Shown: positions 28,815 to 38,302 of the stretch, piece by piece
Position numbering within the stretch: position 1 is the first letter of the stretch
How the letters are laid out: every line of letters starts with the position of its first letter
NCBI RefSeq assembly: GCF_014192055.1
Contig: NZ_JACHXM010000003.1
Coordinates: 124,001 to 188,000, forward strand
Direction of reading: 5' to 3'
DNA from: Halomonas organivorans
Lineage (GTDB): Bacteria; Pseudomonadota; Gammaproteobacteria; Pseudomonadales; Halomonadaceae
Length of the DNA stretch: 64,000 nucleotides
Made by a program: the position numbers and the translations under genes
The notes under the pieces: generated by a model
Databases searched by the model: none
What the model was told of the DNA's origin: nothing
What the model saw: only the letters and a program-made list of their open reading frames with translations

Positions 28815-29004
28815 CCCGCAGCCCGTAGCCTGCAGCCCGCAGCCCGCAGCCCGCAGCCCGTAGCCCGTAGCCCGTAGCCCGCAGCCCGCAGCCCGTAGCC
28901 CGTAGCCCGCAGCCCGCAGCCCGTAGCCCGCAGCCCGCAGCCCGCAGCCCGCAGCCCGCAGCCCGTAGCCCGTAGCCCGTAGCCCGTAGCCCGCAGCCCA
29001 CAGC
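28815..29004 (-). repeat. Array of about 27 GGGCTRC heptamers between ycgL and ycgN
   Basis: On the plus strand about 27 consecutive units of GCAGCCC or GTAGCCC; on the minus (message) strand GGGCTGC and GGGCTAC. It abuts the ycgL stop codon. All but the end units vary at one position only, C or T. GGG runs with 4-base loops fit the canonical G-quadruplex rule many times over, and the G-rich strand is the one that would be transcribed. It is the same unit as the 21.0 kb array, in opposite relation to the genes. Confidence 0.92.
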
Positions 29005-29307
29005 CTAGTATTTCGCTTCCGTGGGCGTCCGGTAGAGATCCAGCAGGTACGCCTCCTTGGCCGGCGGCATCTGCAGGTAGAAGCCCTTCTCCTCGATGGC
29101 GGCCATCACCTCGGCGCCGCGGGTTCGGGCCAGCGGCTTGTCCGGCGACAGAATCAGGGTCATCGCCGAGACCGGCTCACCGAAGCGCTCGAGCAGTACC
29201 TCCGGCACGTCTTCGAGGCCGCGCCGCTTGTCCACGTAGAGGTACATCTCTTCCTTGCGCGGGCTCTTGAAGACCTCGCACAACAGCTTGCCGTCCAGGG
29301 TCGTCAT
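29005..29307 (-). CDS. ycgL: YcgL domain protein
   Basis: A 100-residue small cytoplasmic protein of the YcgL family (E. coli member 108 residues). The conserved KLLCEVFKSPRKEEMYLYV opening and the FGEPVSAMTLILSPDK and KGFYLQMPP segments fit. Its ATG overlaps the rnd stop (ATGA), so it is translationally coupled to ribonuclease D. Function unknown; the conserved neighbourhood suggests RNA metabolism. Confidence 0.92.
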   Translation of the reverse strand: MTTLDGKLLCEVFKSPRKEEMYLYVDKRRGLEDVPEVLLERFGEPVSAMTLILSPDKPLARTRGAEVMAAIEEKGFYLQMPPAKEAYLLDLYRTPTEAKY

Positions 29308-30452
29308 GCGGGTTCTCCCACCTCGTTCAGGGTACGCTCCAGCGTCGCGGCCAGGCGCTCACCGCGCCAGCCCACAGGCAGCGGCAGTGGCCGGCCGCGC
29401 AGCCTGGCGCTGGCCAGGGCCTCGAGGTCGCGGCGCCGCATCAGCACCTCCGGCGCCACCCCCAGAGATTCGGCCTCGGCGCCCACCACCTTCTTCATTG
29501 CCTTCAGACAGCGCTTGAAGGCCGGCGACAGCGGCGACAGCGGCGCCGGCGAAAGATCGGCCTCATCGGCGTGGCGCGCCTCCTTGATCAACGCCAGCAG
29601 GGCATCGCCCTCGCGCTTGACCAGCGGCGGCTTGACGCCATCGACCGAGGCCAGCTCATAGCGATTCTCCGGCAGTCGCTCGGCAATGGCGAACAGCAGC
29701 TTGTCGCTGACCAGCCAGCTGCGCGGCAGGTCGCGACGGCGAACCTCGCCCTCACGCCAGATGGTCATTCGCCGGTAGGCCTCGATCTGCCGGGGCCCCA
29801 GCCGCCAAAGGTTGCGCTGGCGAAGGTACCACTGGCCGTCGGCCTCGTCGCTGCGGGTCGCCTGATCCACCAGCGCCGCGCAATCCTCTTCCAGCCAGGC
29901 CAGGCGCCCGTGGCGTTCCAGGGATTCACGCTGGCCGGTCCAGACGTCGAGCAGGTAGACCACGTCCAGCGCCGCGTAGGACTTCTGGGCCTCGGAGAGC
30001 GGACGCTCCAGCCAGTTCGAGCGGGTCTCGTCCTTGGGCAGGGTCTCGCCCACCCAGTGCTCGACCAGCTTCTGGTAGCCCATGGCCGGCACCTCGCCGA
30101 GCAACGCCTGGGCGATCTGGGTGTCCACCAGCGGCGCCACCGGCGCGCCGGCCCATTGGGCAAACACTTCCAGGTCCTCGCTGGAGGCATGCAGCAGTTT
30201 CAGCGGCCCCTCGGAGAGCAGGCGGCGAAAGTTCGCGGTGCACTCGACCTCCAGCGGGTCGACCAGGAAGGCCGGCCCACCGGCACAGAACTGGATCAGC
30301 GCCGGCACCGGGTGAAAGGTGCGCTCGCGAAAGAATTCGGTGTCCAGGGCGAGGACATCGGCCCCCGCCACCTCGGCGCAGGCGGCATCCAGGGCCTCGG
30401 GGGTATCGATCCAGCGGATCTCGGGAGTCAGGGACATGCGGTCATCCGACAT
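29304..30452 (-). CDS. rnd: Ribonuclease D
   Basis: A 382-residue 3'-5' exoribonuclease that trims tRNA and other stable RNA ends. The DEDD-type exonuclease residues are visible: D and E in LDTEFFRERTF, D in HASSEDLEVF with DTQIAQ, and YAALDVVYLL with the terminal Asp and Tyr. An HRDC domain occupies about 205-290. E. coli RNase D has 375 residues. The gene follows recR on the same strand with a short gap and overlaps ycgL by 4 bases. Confidence 0.95.
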   Translation of the reverse strand: MSDDRMSLTPEIRWIDTPEALDAACAEVAGADVLALDTEFFRERTFHPVPALIQFCAGGPAFLVDPLEVECTANFRRLLSEGPLKLLHASSEDLEVFAQWAGAPVAPLVDTQIAQALLGEVPAMGYQKLVEHWVGETLPKDETRSNWLERPLSEAQKSYAALDVVYLLDVWTGQRESLERHGRLAWLEEDCAALVDQATRSDEADGQWYLRQRNLWRLGPRQIEAYRRMTIWREGEVRRRDLPRSWLVSDKLLFAIAERLPENRYELASVDGVKPPLVKREGDALLALIKEARHADEADLSPAPLSPLSPAFKRCLKAMKKVVGAEAESLGVAPEVLMRRRDLEALASARLRGRPLPLPVGWRGERLAATLERTLNEVGEPA

Positions 30453-30471
30453 GGCAAGGGTGGCAAGGCGG

Positions 30472-31077
30472 TCACTCGCCCTGAAAGGGCAGCCGGCCGT
30501 TGAAGGCCCGGCTCAGGGTGCCGCCGTCGACGTATTCGAGTTCGCCGCCCATGGGCACGCCATAGGCGAGGCGCGAGAGCTTGACGCCCAGCGGCGCGAG
30601 CTGGGCGGCGATATAGTGGGCCGTGGCCTCGCCCTCGACGGTGGGGTTGGTGGCCAGGATGACCTCCTCGACGCCGGCCTCGGCGACTCGCGCCTCCAGC
30701 TGATCGAGGCCGATGTCCTCGGGGCCGATGCCATCGAGCGGCGAGAGGTGGCCGTGCAGCACGAAGTAGCGACCGCGGAAGCCGCCGGCCTCCTCGATGG
30801 CGAGCTGATCGGCGGGAGACTCCACCACGCACAGCACGCCATCGTCGCGCCGCGGGCTGGCACAGATGCCGCACAGCTCTTCCTCGGTGAGGGTGCGGCA
30901 GCGCTGGCAGTAGCCGACCGCCTCGAGGGCCACGCCGAGCGACTCTACCAGGCGCCGACCACCATCGCGGTCACGCTCGAGCAGGTGCATGGCCATGCGC
31001 TGGGCGGTCTTGGGGCCGACGCTGGGCAGCACCCGGAAGGCCTCCATCAGCCGTTCGACCAGGGGAGAAAAGCTCAT
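30472..31077 (-). CDS. recR: Recombination protein RecR
   Basis: A 201-residue RecFOR recombination mediator. The N-terminal helix-hairpin-helix ([13 protein letters not shown]), the four-cysteine zinc finger ([18 protein letters not shown]) and the Toprim domain ([13 protein letters not shown] through the [14 protein letters not shown] motif) are complete. It loads RecA on gaps with RecO. It follows ybaB and dnaX, the usual operon order. Confidence 0.97.
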   Translation of the reverse strand: MSFSPLVERLMEAFRVLPSVGPKTAQRMAMHLLERDRDGGRRLVESLGVALEAVGYCQRCRTLTEEELCGICASPRRDDGVLCVVESPADQLAIEEAGGFRGRYFVLHGHLSPLDGIGPEDIGLDQLEARVAEAGVEEVILATNPTVEGEATAHYIAAQLAPLGVKLSRLAYGVPMGGELEYVDGGTLSRAFNGRLPFQGE

Positions 31078-31172
31078 GGATCGTCAGGACTCAACTCTCG
31101 TCAGGCGGCGGGATGAGCGCCCTGCGAAGACGCCGTGCCGGCACTCATCCCTCGTGTCGTGAACGAGATGCC

Positions 31173-31499
31173 TCAGAAAGGCATCTTGAACCCGGGCGGC
31201 AGATTCAGGCCGGAGGTGGCATCTTCCATGAGCTGCTTGGAGCTGGCCTCGACCTTGCGCACGGCGTCGTTGACCGCGGCGGCCAGCAGATCCTCGAGCA
31301 GCTCCTTGTCCTCTTGCATGACGCTCGGGTCGATGTCGACCTTGAGCACGTCGTGGCGACCGTTCATGGTGATCTTGATCATGCCGGCCCCGGCTTCGCC
31401 ATGCACCTCGGCCTTGGCGACTTCCTCCTGGGCCTTCTGCATTTTCTCCTGCATCTCCTGGGCCTGCTTCATCAGGTTGCCCATTCCACCCTTCATCAT
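31173..31499 (-). CDS. ybaB: YbaB/EbfC family nucleoid-associated protein
   Basis: A 108-residue DNA-binding protein. The N-terminal helix is [18 protein letters not shown], followed by the beta-sheet region with [15 protein letters not shown] and the C-terminal helical [17 protein letters not shown] and glycine-rich end LPPGFKMPF. All are typical of YbaB. Located between dnaX and recR as in most bacteria. Confidence 0.96.
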   Translation of the reverse strand: MMKGGMGNLMKQAQEMQEKMQKAQEEVAKAEVHGEAGAGMIKITMNGRHDVLKVDIDPSVMQEDKELLEDLLAAAVNDAVRKVEASSKQLMEDATSGLNLPPGFKMPF

Positions 31500-31574
31500 G
31501 ATGACGTCCTCTCGATTGGATGTTCCGCTCGGCCGCCGCGGCGGCCCTTGTCTGTTCGGGTCGTTCGGTCCGGT

Positions 31575-33674
31575 TCAGCGGCGTTCCGCCGCCTCGGCGG
31601 GCTTCACCGTGGTCTCGATCAGCCTGGCGCCGAAGGCCTGCTGCAGCTTCTGCACCTGGGGGTCGGCCTGCAGCGCGGCCACCGCCTCGGCATGGCGCTC
31701 GGCGGCTAGCCGATCGGCGCGCTGGCGCGGCGTCTCGATGTCCGCGGGCAGCGGCCCATCGGCGATGGTCAAGCGACGCTCGAACCCGGCAGCGGCCAAC
31801 GCCTGGCGGATGCGCTCGACGTGGACCTCGGCCTGCATGGCCGCCTGGGACGGGTCGAGCCGCAGGGCCAGCGCCATGCCGTCGTCGGCTTCGACCACGC
31901 AATGGGCGGCGAGGTTGCGCGTCAGTCCGGACAGGCCCAGCGAATCGAAGCGCTCCAGCCACACGGCGTGACTCAGCTCGCCCGCGGTGGCTTCGGCGGC
32001 GGTTGCGGTAGCCGGTGCCTCGGCAGGCTCGGGTGCGGCATGAGACGCTGGGGCCTCGACGGGCGCAGGCTCAGGAGCCGGTTCGGGCTGTGGCTCGGGC
32101 GCTGCGGACTCGGATGTCGCGGGTTCAGGCGACGCTGTTTCAGGAGATGGTTCGGGCGCAGGCGCCGCCGGAGCGGGCGCTTCCTGTGCAGGCACGTCCT
32201 GTACAGGCACGTCCTGTACAGGCACGTCCTGAGCTGCGTCCTCGATCCAGAGCGGCGGCTCGGGCACCGGCTGCGGCTGGCCAGCGGGCTCGGAAGTCTC
32301 GGCAACGTCGACCGGCACAGGCGCAGGCTCGGGCGCGAGGCCGGGCTGAGGGGCCGATGCTTCGGAAGCGGGTGCGGGTTCGGCCATGGGCTGCGGTGCA
32401 GCAGCGCCAGGCGCGGCGGCCTGTGCCGTTGCGGCGGCGGGAGCACCACTCGGCGCCGCAGCGACGCTGGCGGCTTGATCGCTGCCACCCGGCTGTCCGG
32501 CGCCGCCTCCGGCCGCGGGCGCCCCGCCATCGCCGCGCATCGGCAACGGGGTCTGGGCCGGCTTGGGCACGCCCTGGGGCCGAAAGGCCAGCATGCGCAG
32601 CAGGGTCATCTCCAGGGCGGTACGCAGGTCCGGCGCATGAGCCATGTCGCCGCGGCCCTGGATGCCGATCTGGTAGTAGAGTTGGATGTCCTCGGCGGTG
32701 AAACGCGCGGCCAGCGCCAGCAGCATCTCGCGGTCGCCGTGGCCGTTGTCCAGGGCGTCCGGGACCATCTGCGCTACCGCCAGACGGTGCAGCACGCCGG
32801 TGACGTCGTCGAGCACCCCGGCGAAGTCCGGGCCCTGCTCGGCCAGGGCGGCGACCTCGGCCAGCACTCGGGCGGCATCGACCTCGGCCAGCGCCTCGAG
32901 CAGCGCCAGCACGTGGCGATGGTCGAGGGTCCCGAGCATGGCCGCCACGTCGGCATGGCGCACCGCGCCCTGGCCGAAGGCGATCGCCTGGTCGGTCAGG
33001 CTCATGGCGTCGCGCATCGAGCCCTCGGCGGCCTTGCCGAGCAGCCACAGCGCGCTCTCCTCGAAGGAGACGCCCTCTGCCTCGAGCACCTGGGAGAGAT
33101 GGCCGACGATGCGTTCGGGAGGCATGTGCTTGAGCGTGAACTGCAGGCAGCGCGACAGCACCGTGGGCGGCAGCTTCTGCGGGTCGGTGGTGGCCAGCAG
33201 GAACTTCACGTGGGGCGGCGGCTCTTCCAACGTCTTGAGCAGCGCATTGAAGCTGCTGGTGGAGAGCATGTGCACCTCATCGATGAGGTACACCTTGTAG
33301 CGCCCCTGGGTCGGCGCGTACTGCACGTTGTCGAGCAGTTCGCGGGTGTCCTCGACCTTGGTGCGCGAGGCGGCGTCGACTTCGATCAGGTCGACGAAGC
33401 GGCCCTCATCGATGGCCTCGCAGCTCGGGCACTGGCCACAGGGGGTCGAGGTCACGCCCTCGTCGCCCCGCCCGCCTGCGGTGCAGTTCAGGCACTTGGC
33501 CAGGATACGGGCCAGCGTCGTCTTGCCGACCCCGCGGGTACCGGTGAACAGGTAGGCATGGTGCAGCCGGCCCTGATCCAGGGCGTTGACCAGCGCGCGC
33601 TGGACATGCTCCTGGCCGACCAGTTCATGGAAGGTACGCGGCCGCCACTTGCGGGCCAGAACCTGATAGCTCAT
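31575..33674 (-). CDS. dnaX: DNA polymerase III subunit tau/gamma
   Basis: A 699-residue clamp-loader subunit. Walker A is GTRGVGKTT, the zinc module has four cysteines around CLNC...CGQCPSC, Walker B is DEVHMLS and the SRC sensor motif is LSRCLQF. After the AAA+ region (to about 360) comes a long Pro/Ala/Glu/Gln-rich linker (370-560) with a repeated PVQDV motif, then the tau C-terminal domain, which binds the polymerase alpha subunit. I see no A-rich slippery site of the E. coli kind, so a gamma form by frameshifting is not evident. First gene of dnaX-ybaB-recR. Confidence 0.96.
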   Translation of the reverse strand: MSYQVLARKWRPRTFHELVGQEHVQRALVNALDQGRLHHAYLFTGTRGVGKTTLARILAKCLNCTAGGRGDEGVTSTPCGQCPSCEAIDEGRFVDLIEVDAASRTKVEDTRELLDNVQYAPTQGRYKVYLIDEVHMLSTSSFNALLKTLEEPPPHVKFLLATTDPQKLPPTVLSRCLQFTLKHMPPERIVGHLSQVLEAEGVSFEESALWLLGKAAEGSMRDAMSLTDQAIAFGQGAVRHADVAAMLGTLDHRHVLALLEALAEVDAARVLAEVAALAEQGPDFAGVLDDVTGVLHRLAVAQMVPDALDNGHGDREMLLALAARFTAEDIQLYYQIGIQGRGDMAHAPDLRTALEMTLLRMLAFRPQGVPKPAQTPLPMRGDGGAPAAGGGAGQPGGSDQAASVAAAPSGAPAAATAQAAAPGAAAPQPMAEPAPASEASAPQPGLAPEPAPVPVDVAETSEPAGQPQPVPEPPLWIEDAAQDVPVQDVPVQDVPAQEAPAPAAPAPEPSPETASPEPATSESAAPEPQPEPAPEPAPVEAPASHAAPEPAEAPATATAAEATAGELSHAVWLERFDSLGLSGLTRNLAAHCVVEADDGMALALRLDPSQAAMQAEVHVERIRQALAAAGFERRLTIADGPLPADIETPRQRADRLAAERHAEAVAALQADPQVQKLQQAFGARLIETTVKPAEAAERR
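32191..32231 (-). repeat. 15-bp tandem repeat in dnaX linker
   Basis: The unit GGCACGTCCTGTACA occurs twice and in part a third time, encoding repeats of a QDVPV pentapeptide in the disordered linker of tau. Being a multiple of three, copy changes would keep the frame. Confidence 0.75.
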
Positions 33675-33819
33675 GCAGCTCGGAATCCTTGCAGCTGGGC
33701 TGGCTGGCAGCCGAACACGAAAGCCCCGCCGGTGCCGGGCTCGCCCACCGACGGGCTTGAAAAGAGACAGTCAACATTCTACCGGGTGGCGGCCCGGGCG
33801 CAAAGCATAGCCCCGAGCC

Positions 33820-34899
33820 TCAACCGCTGCACAGCCGGCCGCTGTCGCGGATGTCGGCGAGACGGCCGGCGGCGATGCCGTCGATGCGGGTGAGTTCCTC
33901 GCTGCCTGACCAGGGACGCCCGGCGACGATGGCCGCGGCGCGGGCCGGTCCGATATGCGGCAAGACCTCCAGCTCGGCGCGGGAACTGGCATTGAGGTCG
34001 ACACAGCCGGCCGTGGAGCCGCGAGACACGCTGCCGGCACCTGCGACCACGTCGGCGCCGGGCGGCAGGGATTCCAGCTCGCCCTGGTGCAGTGCCAGGT
34101 AGACCGGGGCATGGTCGGAGACGCTCTCGCGGGCCTCGTCATGGGACAGCCCGGTCAGCGTCGGATAGCGCAGCATGCCGAGCGTTCGCGGGCTGAGACG
34201 ATCCGGACGATACCAGATGTTGTCGTAGCGGCTGGCATAGCGGCCCGGCGCGTGGCCAAGCGTGGTGGCCTGATCGCTCAGGGCGGGCACCGCGCCGAGC
34301 GCCCTGAGCGGCGCCCAGGCGGGGTCATCCGGCGCCATGTTGAAGTCGCCCATCAGCATCCGAGGCGTGTCGGGATAGGCCTCGTCGAGCCATTGCCAGT
34401 AGTCGGCCAGCGCCTCGACCTCGGGCCGGCGGTCATCGAGGCCGTCGCCGTAGACCACGTGCACCGTGGCGGTGACGAAGGTGTCGCCGCTATCCAGGTC
34501 GCGAAATGTCGCCGAGAAGGGCTCGCGGGCGAAGACGTCGCCGCGATCGATGTACACCGCCCCGCCGCCGAGCGATTCGACGCGCGATTCGCGCCACAGG
34601 AAGCCGTAGTGCTCCTGGTAGCTGCTGCGCCCCACCGCGTGGCTGGCCATCGACGACCAGTCCTCGCCGGAGACGGCCTCGAGCTCGCGTTCCAGCTGCG
34701 TCAACGCCTCGCCGTCCATCAGCTCCTGCACCGCCAGCAGGTCGAAGCGCCCAGCCACCCGAGCCACCAGGTCGAGGCGTTTATCGTTGTTCCAGCCCAG
34801 ATGCTCGAGGTTCCAACTGCCGATCACCGCAGCCCCGGCCAGTCCCGGGAAGACAGTCAGAGCCAGCATCAGAAATACTGCCAAGACAAGACGTTGCAT
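33820..34899 (-). CDS. Secreted endonuclease/exonuclease/phosphatase family protein with C-terminal HhH
   Basis: A 359-residue protein. The signal peptide MQRLVLAVFLMLALTVF... ends at AGA; the start is fixed by GGAGG five bases before the ATG. Residues about 25-270 form a DNase I-like (EEP) fold: GSWNLEHLG, the catalytic Glu in AVQELMD, MGDFNMAP and the terminal ESVSDHAPVYL (SDH). A helix-hairpin-helix at about 290-345 (DLNASSRAELEVLPHIGPARAAAIVAGRP, quoted in part from family knowledge) resembles ComEA. It is predicted to cleave DNA outside the cytoplasm. Divergent from the cation exchanger. Confidence 0.88.
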   Translation of the reverse strand: MQRLVLAVFLMLALTVFPGLAGAAVIGSWNLEHLGWNNDKRLDLVARVAGRFDLLAVQELMDGEALTQLERELEAVSGEDWSSMASHAVGRSSYQEHYGFLWRESRVESLGGGAVYIDRGDVFAREPFSATFRDLDSGDTFVTATVHVVYGDGLDDRRPEVEALADYWQWLDEAYPDTPRMLMGDFNMAPDDPAWAPLRALGAVPALSDQATTLGHAPGRYASRYDNIWYRPDRLSPRTLGMLRYPTLTGLSHDEARESVSDHAPVYLALHQGELESLPPGADVVAGAGSVSRGSTAGCVDLNASSRAELEVLPHIGPARAAAIVAGRPWSGSEELTRIDGIAAGRLADIRDSGRLCSG

Positions 34900-35030
34900 G
34901 CACCCCTCCATGTCGGAAAGGCGCTATCCTGCCGGTCAGCGACGACGACATCAATATCAGCAACGGCAAATACAGTGCCCATTCCAGACTGTTAGGCTGG
35001 AGACTCGTCATTCACGGAAGGACGACCGAC

Positions 35031-36068
35031 ATGCCCCCCATCCTGATCTGGAGCCTCGTGGCCGTGGTGGCCACCGTCATCGTCTGGCGCGGCAGCGGCC
35101 TGCTGGAAACCAGCAGCGAGCGGCTGGCGGCCTACTATCGACTGCCGGACATCGTTCAGGGCGCCATCGTGGTGGCCATAGGCTCGAGCTTTCCGGAACT
35201 CTCCACCACGGTGATCTCGACCCTGATTCACGGCGAGTTCGAGCTGGGCGTGGCCGCCATCGTCGGCTCGGCGCTGTTCAACATCCTGGTGATTCCCGCC
35301 GCTGCAGGGCTTGCCAGCCGGCAGCCGCTGACCGCCAACCGCGACCTGGTGTACAAGGAGGCCCAGTTCTACATGATCGCGGTGGCAGTGCTGACGCTGA
35401 CCTTCGCCTTCGCCGCCATCTATCACCCCGGCGACTCGCCAGACGGCGCCATCACCGGGGAGCTGACCCGCGGCCTGGCGCTGATCCCGGTGGCGCTCTA
35501 TGGGCTGTACCTGTTCGTGCAGTACCAGGACACCCTGGAGCATGAGGGCGAGCCGCACGCCGGCGACATTCGCCCGGGACGCGAATGGGCACGGCTGGCG
35601 CTGTCTCTCGGGGTGATCGTGCTCGGCGTGGAGGGGCTGGTGCAGGCGGCGATCCACTTCGGCGAGATCTTCGACACCCCGAGCTTCCTGTGGGGCATCA
35701 CCGTGGTCGCCGCCGGCACCTCGATCCCGGATGCCTTCGTGTCGATCCGCGCCGCGCGCCAGGGGCGCGGCGTGACCAGCATCGCCAACGTGCTGGGCAG
35801 CAACACCTTCGACCTGCTGGTGTGCATTCCGGCCGGCGTGCTGATCGCGGGCACGGCGATGGTCAACTTCTCGGTCGCCGCGCCGATGATGGCGGTACTC
35901 ACCGCCGCCACCGTGGCGCTGTTTCTGATGATGCGCACCGGCATGGTGCTGACCAAGCCCGAATGCGCGATCCTGCTGGCGCTCTATGGCGCTTTTCTGG
36001 CGTGGATCGGAGTAGAGACCTTTGGAGTGGTCGACCTGGTGCCCAGCCTGCCGCCGCCGAAGGCGTAG
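35031..36068 (+). CDS. Calcium/sodium:cation antiporter (CaCA family)
   Basis: A 345-residue membrane antiporter with two homologous halves. Each half has an alpha-repeat with the acidic/Ser motif: GAIVVAIGSSFPELSTT with GSALFNILV in the first, and GITVVAAGTSIPDAFVS with VLGSNTFDLLV in the second. About ten helices are seen. GGAAGGA precedes the ATG; I reject an in-frame upstream extension because it overlaps the divergent gene and has no such site. It may extrude Ca2+ or exchange Na+/Ca2+, useful in saline habitat. Confidence 0.88.
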   Translation: MPPILIWSLVAVVATVIVWRGSGLLETSSERLAAYYRLPDIVQGAIVVAIGSSFPELSTTVISTLIHGEFELGVAAIVGSALFNILVIPAAAGLASRQPLTANRDLVYKEAQFYMIAVAVLTLTFAFAAIYHPGDSPDGAITGELTRGLALIPVALYGLYLFVQYQDTLEHEGEPHAGDIRPGREWARLALSLGVIVLGVEGLVQAAIHFGEIFDTPSFLWGITVVAAGTSIPDAFVSIRAARQGRGVTSIANVLGSNTFDLLVCIPAGVLIAGTAMVNFSVAAPMMAVLTAATVALFLMMRTGMVLTKPECAILLALYGAFLAWIGVETFGVVDLVPSLPPPKA

Positions 36069-36095
36069 ATAGCCCAGCGGGGCGACAGAGCGTGA

Positions 36096-36132
36096 GAAAA
36101 ACAGGCCCCGGCGGACGGGCGGCCGCCGGGGC
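36096..36132 (-). terminator. Rho-independent terminator of cysK
   Basis: On the minus strand, a 10-base-pair stem (36132-36123 with 36114-36105) with an 8-base loop is followed by CTGTTTTT. It lies 19 bases past the cysK stop, the classical arrangement. Confidence 0.8.
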
Positions 36133-36150
36133 TGGGGGCCGGGATGAGGC

Positions 36151-37122
<972 letters not shown>

Positions 37123-37146
37123 GGATCACTCCTTGTGATGGGCGTA

Positions 37147-38181
37147 TTAACAGGCGGCCTCGAAGCCGGTCAGCACGTTCACGGCGTTGATGCCGATCTC
37201 TTCCACCGCATAGCCGCCCTCCAGCAGGAAGGTCGTGGGCAGCCCCAGCCCGGCAAGGCGCCGGCCGAGGGCGGTGAAGTCGTCGCTGGTCAGCTTGAAG
37301 GCACTGATGGGATCGTGTTCGAAGGCGTCGACGCCGAGCGAGACCACCAGCAGTTCGCAGCCGGCCTCGCGAATGCGCGCGAGGGCGTCGTCGAGCGCCC
37401 GGGACCAGGCATCGAAGGCGGTCCCCGGCGCCATCGGATAGTTGACGTTGAAGCCCTCCCCTCGCCCGCGGCCGGTCTCGTCGGCGTGGCCCAGGAAATA
37501 GGGGAAGCAGGTGCGTGGATCGCCGTGCAGCGAGGCGAACAGCACGTCGTCGCGCTCGTAGAAGATCTGCTGGGTGCCGTTGCCGTGATGGAAGTCGACG
37601 TCCAGCACCGCCACCCGCCCGACGCCGCGATCCAGGGCATGCTGGGCGGCGATGGCGGCATTGTTGAAGAAGCAGTAGCCGCCGAACTGGTCGCTGGCGG
37701 CGTGATGTCCCGGCGGCCGGCACAGCCCGAAGCAGGGCTCGCCGCTGGCCAGGGTGTGGGAAACGGCCGAAAGCGCGATGTCCTTGCTGGCCATGGCGGC
37801 CTCGAAGGTGCCCTCGCAGATCGCGGTATCGGCGGACATCGCGTAGTGGCCTAAGCGGCCATCGATATGCTCGGGAATGCGGTCGTCGCGCAGCGTGCGC
37901 GTCGGCCACATCCAGGCGATGGCCTCGCCGCGCTTGCCTTCCGCCTGCCAGTCGTCCCAGCAGGTCGCGAGGAAATCCACGTAGCCACGGTCGTGCACCG
38001 CCAGCACCGGCTCGAGGCCGAACGTCTCGGGCGCGCGCACCTCGCCGAGCCCCACCTCGCGTACGCGCCCCAGCACCAGCTCGACCCGCTCGGGGCACTC
38101 GTAGGGCGTCACCAGCTCGCCGCCATCGAGCTCGGTACGGGCGCGGCGCAGGCCGGTGTCATCACTGTGGAAGGTCAACAT
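37147..38181 (-). CDS. Acetylpolyamine amidohydrolase-like deacetylase (HDAC family)
   Basis: A 344-residue zinc hydrolase. RPPGHHA (His159/His160), the zinc ligands Asp196 and His198 in DVDFHHGNGTQ, and Asp285 in SLGVDAFEHDP are visible. Length and these positions nearly coincide with those known for Mycoplana acetylpolyamine amidohydrolase (341 residues; Asp195, His197, Asp284), so it probably deacetylates acetylated polyamines or related omega-acetamido compounds rather than protein. It lies between a LysR gene and cysK on one strand. See also the aminotransferase operon across the LysR gene. Confidence 0.85.
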   Translation of the reverse strand: MLTFHSDDTGLRRARTELDGGELVTPYECPERVELVLGRVREVGLGEVRAPETFGLEPVLAVHDRGYVDFLATCWDDWQAEGKRGEAIAWMWPTRTLRDDRIPEHIDGRLGHYAMSADTAICEGTFEAAMASKDIALSAVSHTLASGEPCFGLCRPPGHHAASDQFGGYCFFNNAAIAAQHALDRGVGRVAVLDVDFHHGNGTQQIFYERDDVLFASLHGDPRTCFPYFLGHADETGRGRGEGFNVNYPMAPGTAFDAWSRALDDALARIREAGCELLVVSLGVDAFEHDPISAFKLTSDDFTALGRRLAGLGLPTTFLLEGGYAVEEIGINAVNVLTGFEAAC

Positions 38182-38223
38182 GTCGCGAGGGCTCCTGCCA
38201 GGATCGAAGAGCAGAGGTTCACC

Positions 38224-38246
38224 GACGGCGCCGGAAAGGCGCCGTC
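38224..38246 (-). terminator. Hairpin between lysR and deacetylase gene
   Basis: A 9-base-pair stem (38224-38232 with 38238-38246) and a 5-base loop in the 121-base gap downstream of the LysR gene. No T-run; it may separate the regulator transcript from the deacetylase-cysK unit. Confidence 0.45.
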
Positions 38247-38302
38247 ACCGGAACGCTAGCATGCCACCGCCGCGGCCCCGGCGACACCCTCGGCGCCTTG
38301 CC

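Noticed and set aside
28750..29001. An 83-codon frame of GLRAAGC/GLRATGY repeats
   Set aside because: It is only the translation of the heptamer array, 7 codons per three units. No ribosome-binding site or homology to real proteins.
28815..29004. Heptamer array considered as a CRISPR
   Set aside because: Units are 7 bases with no unique spacers and no cas genes nearby, so it is a simple tandem repeat.
31140..31172. Possible extra gene between recR and ybaB
   Set aside because: The gap is short and holds no ribosome-binding site or conserved frame.
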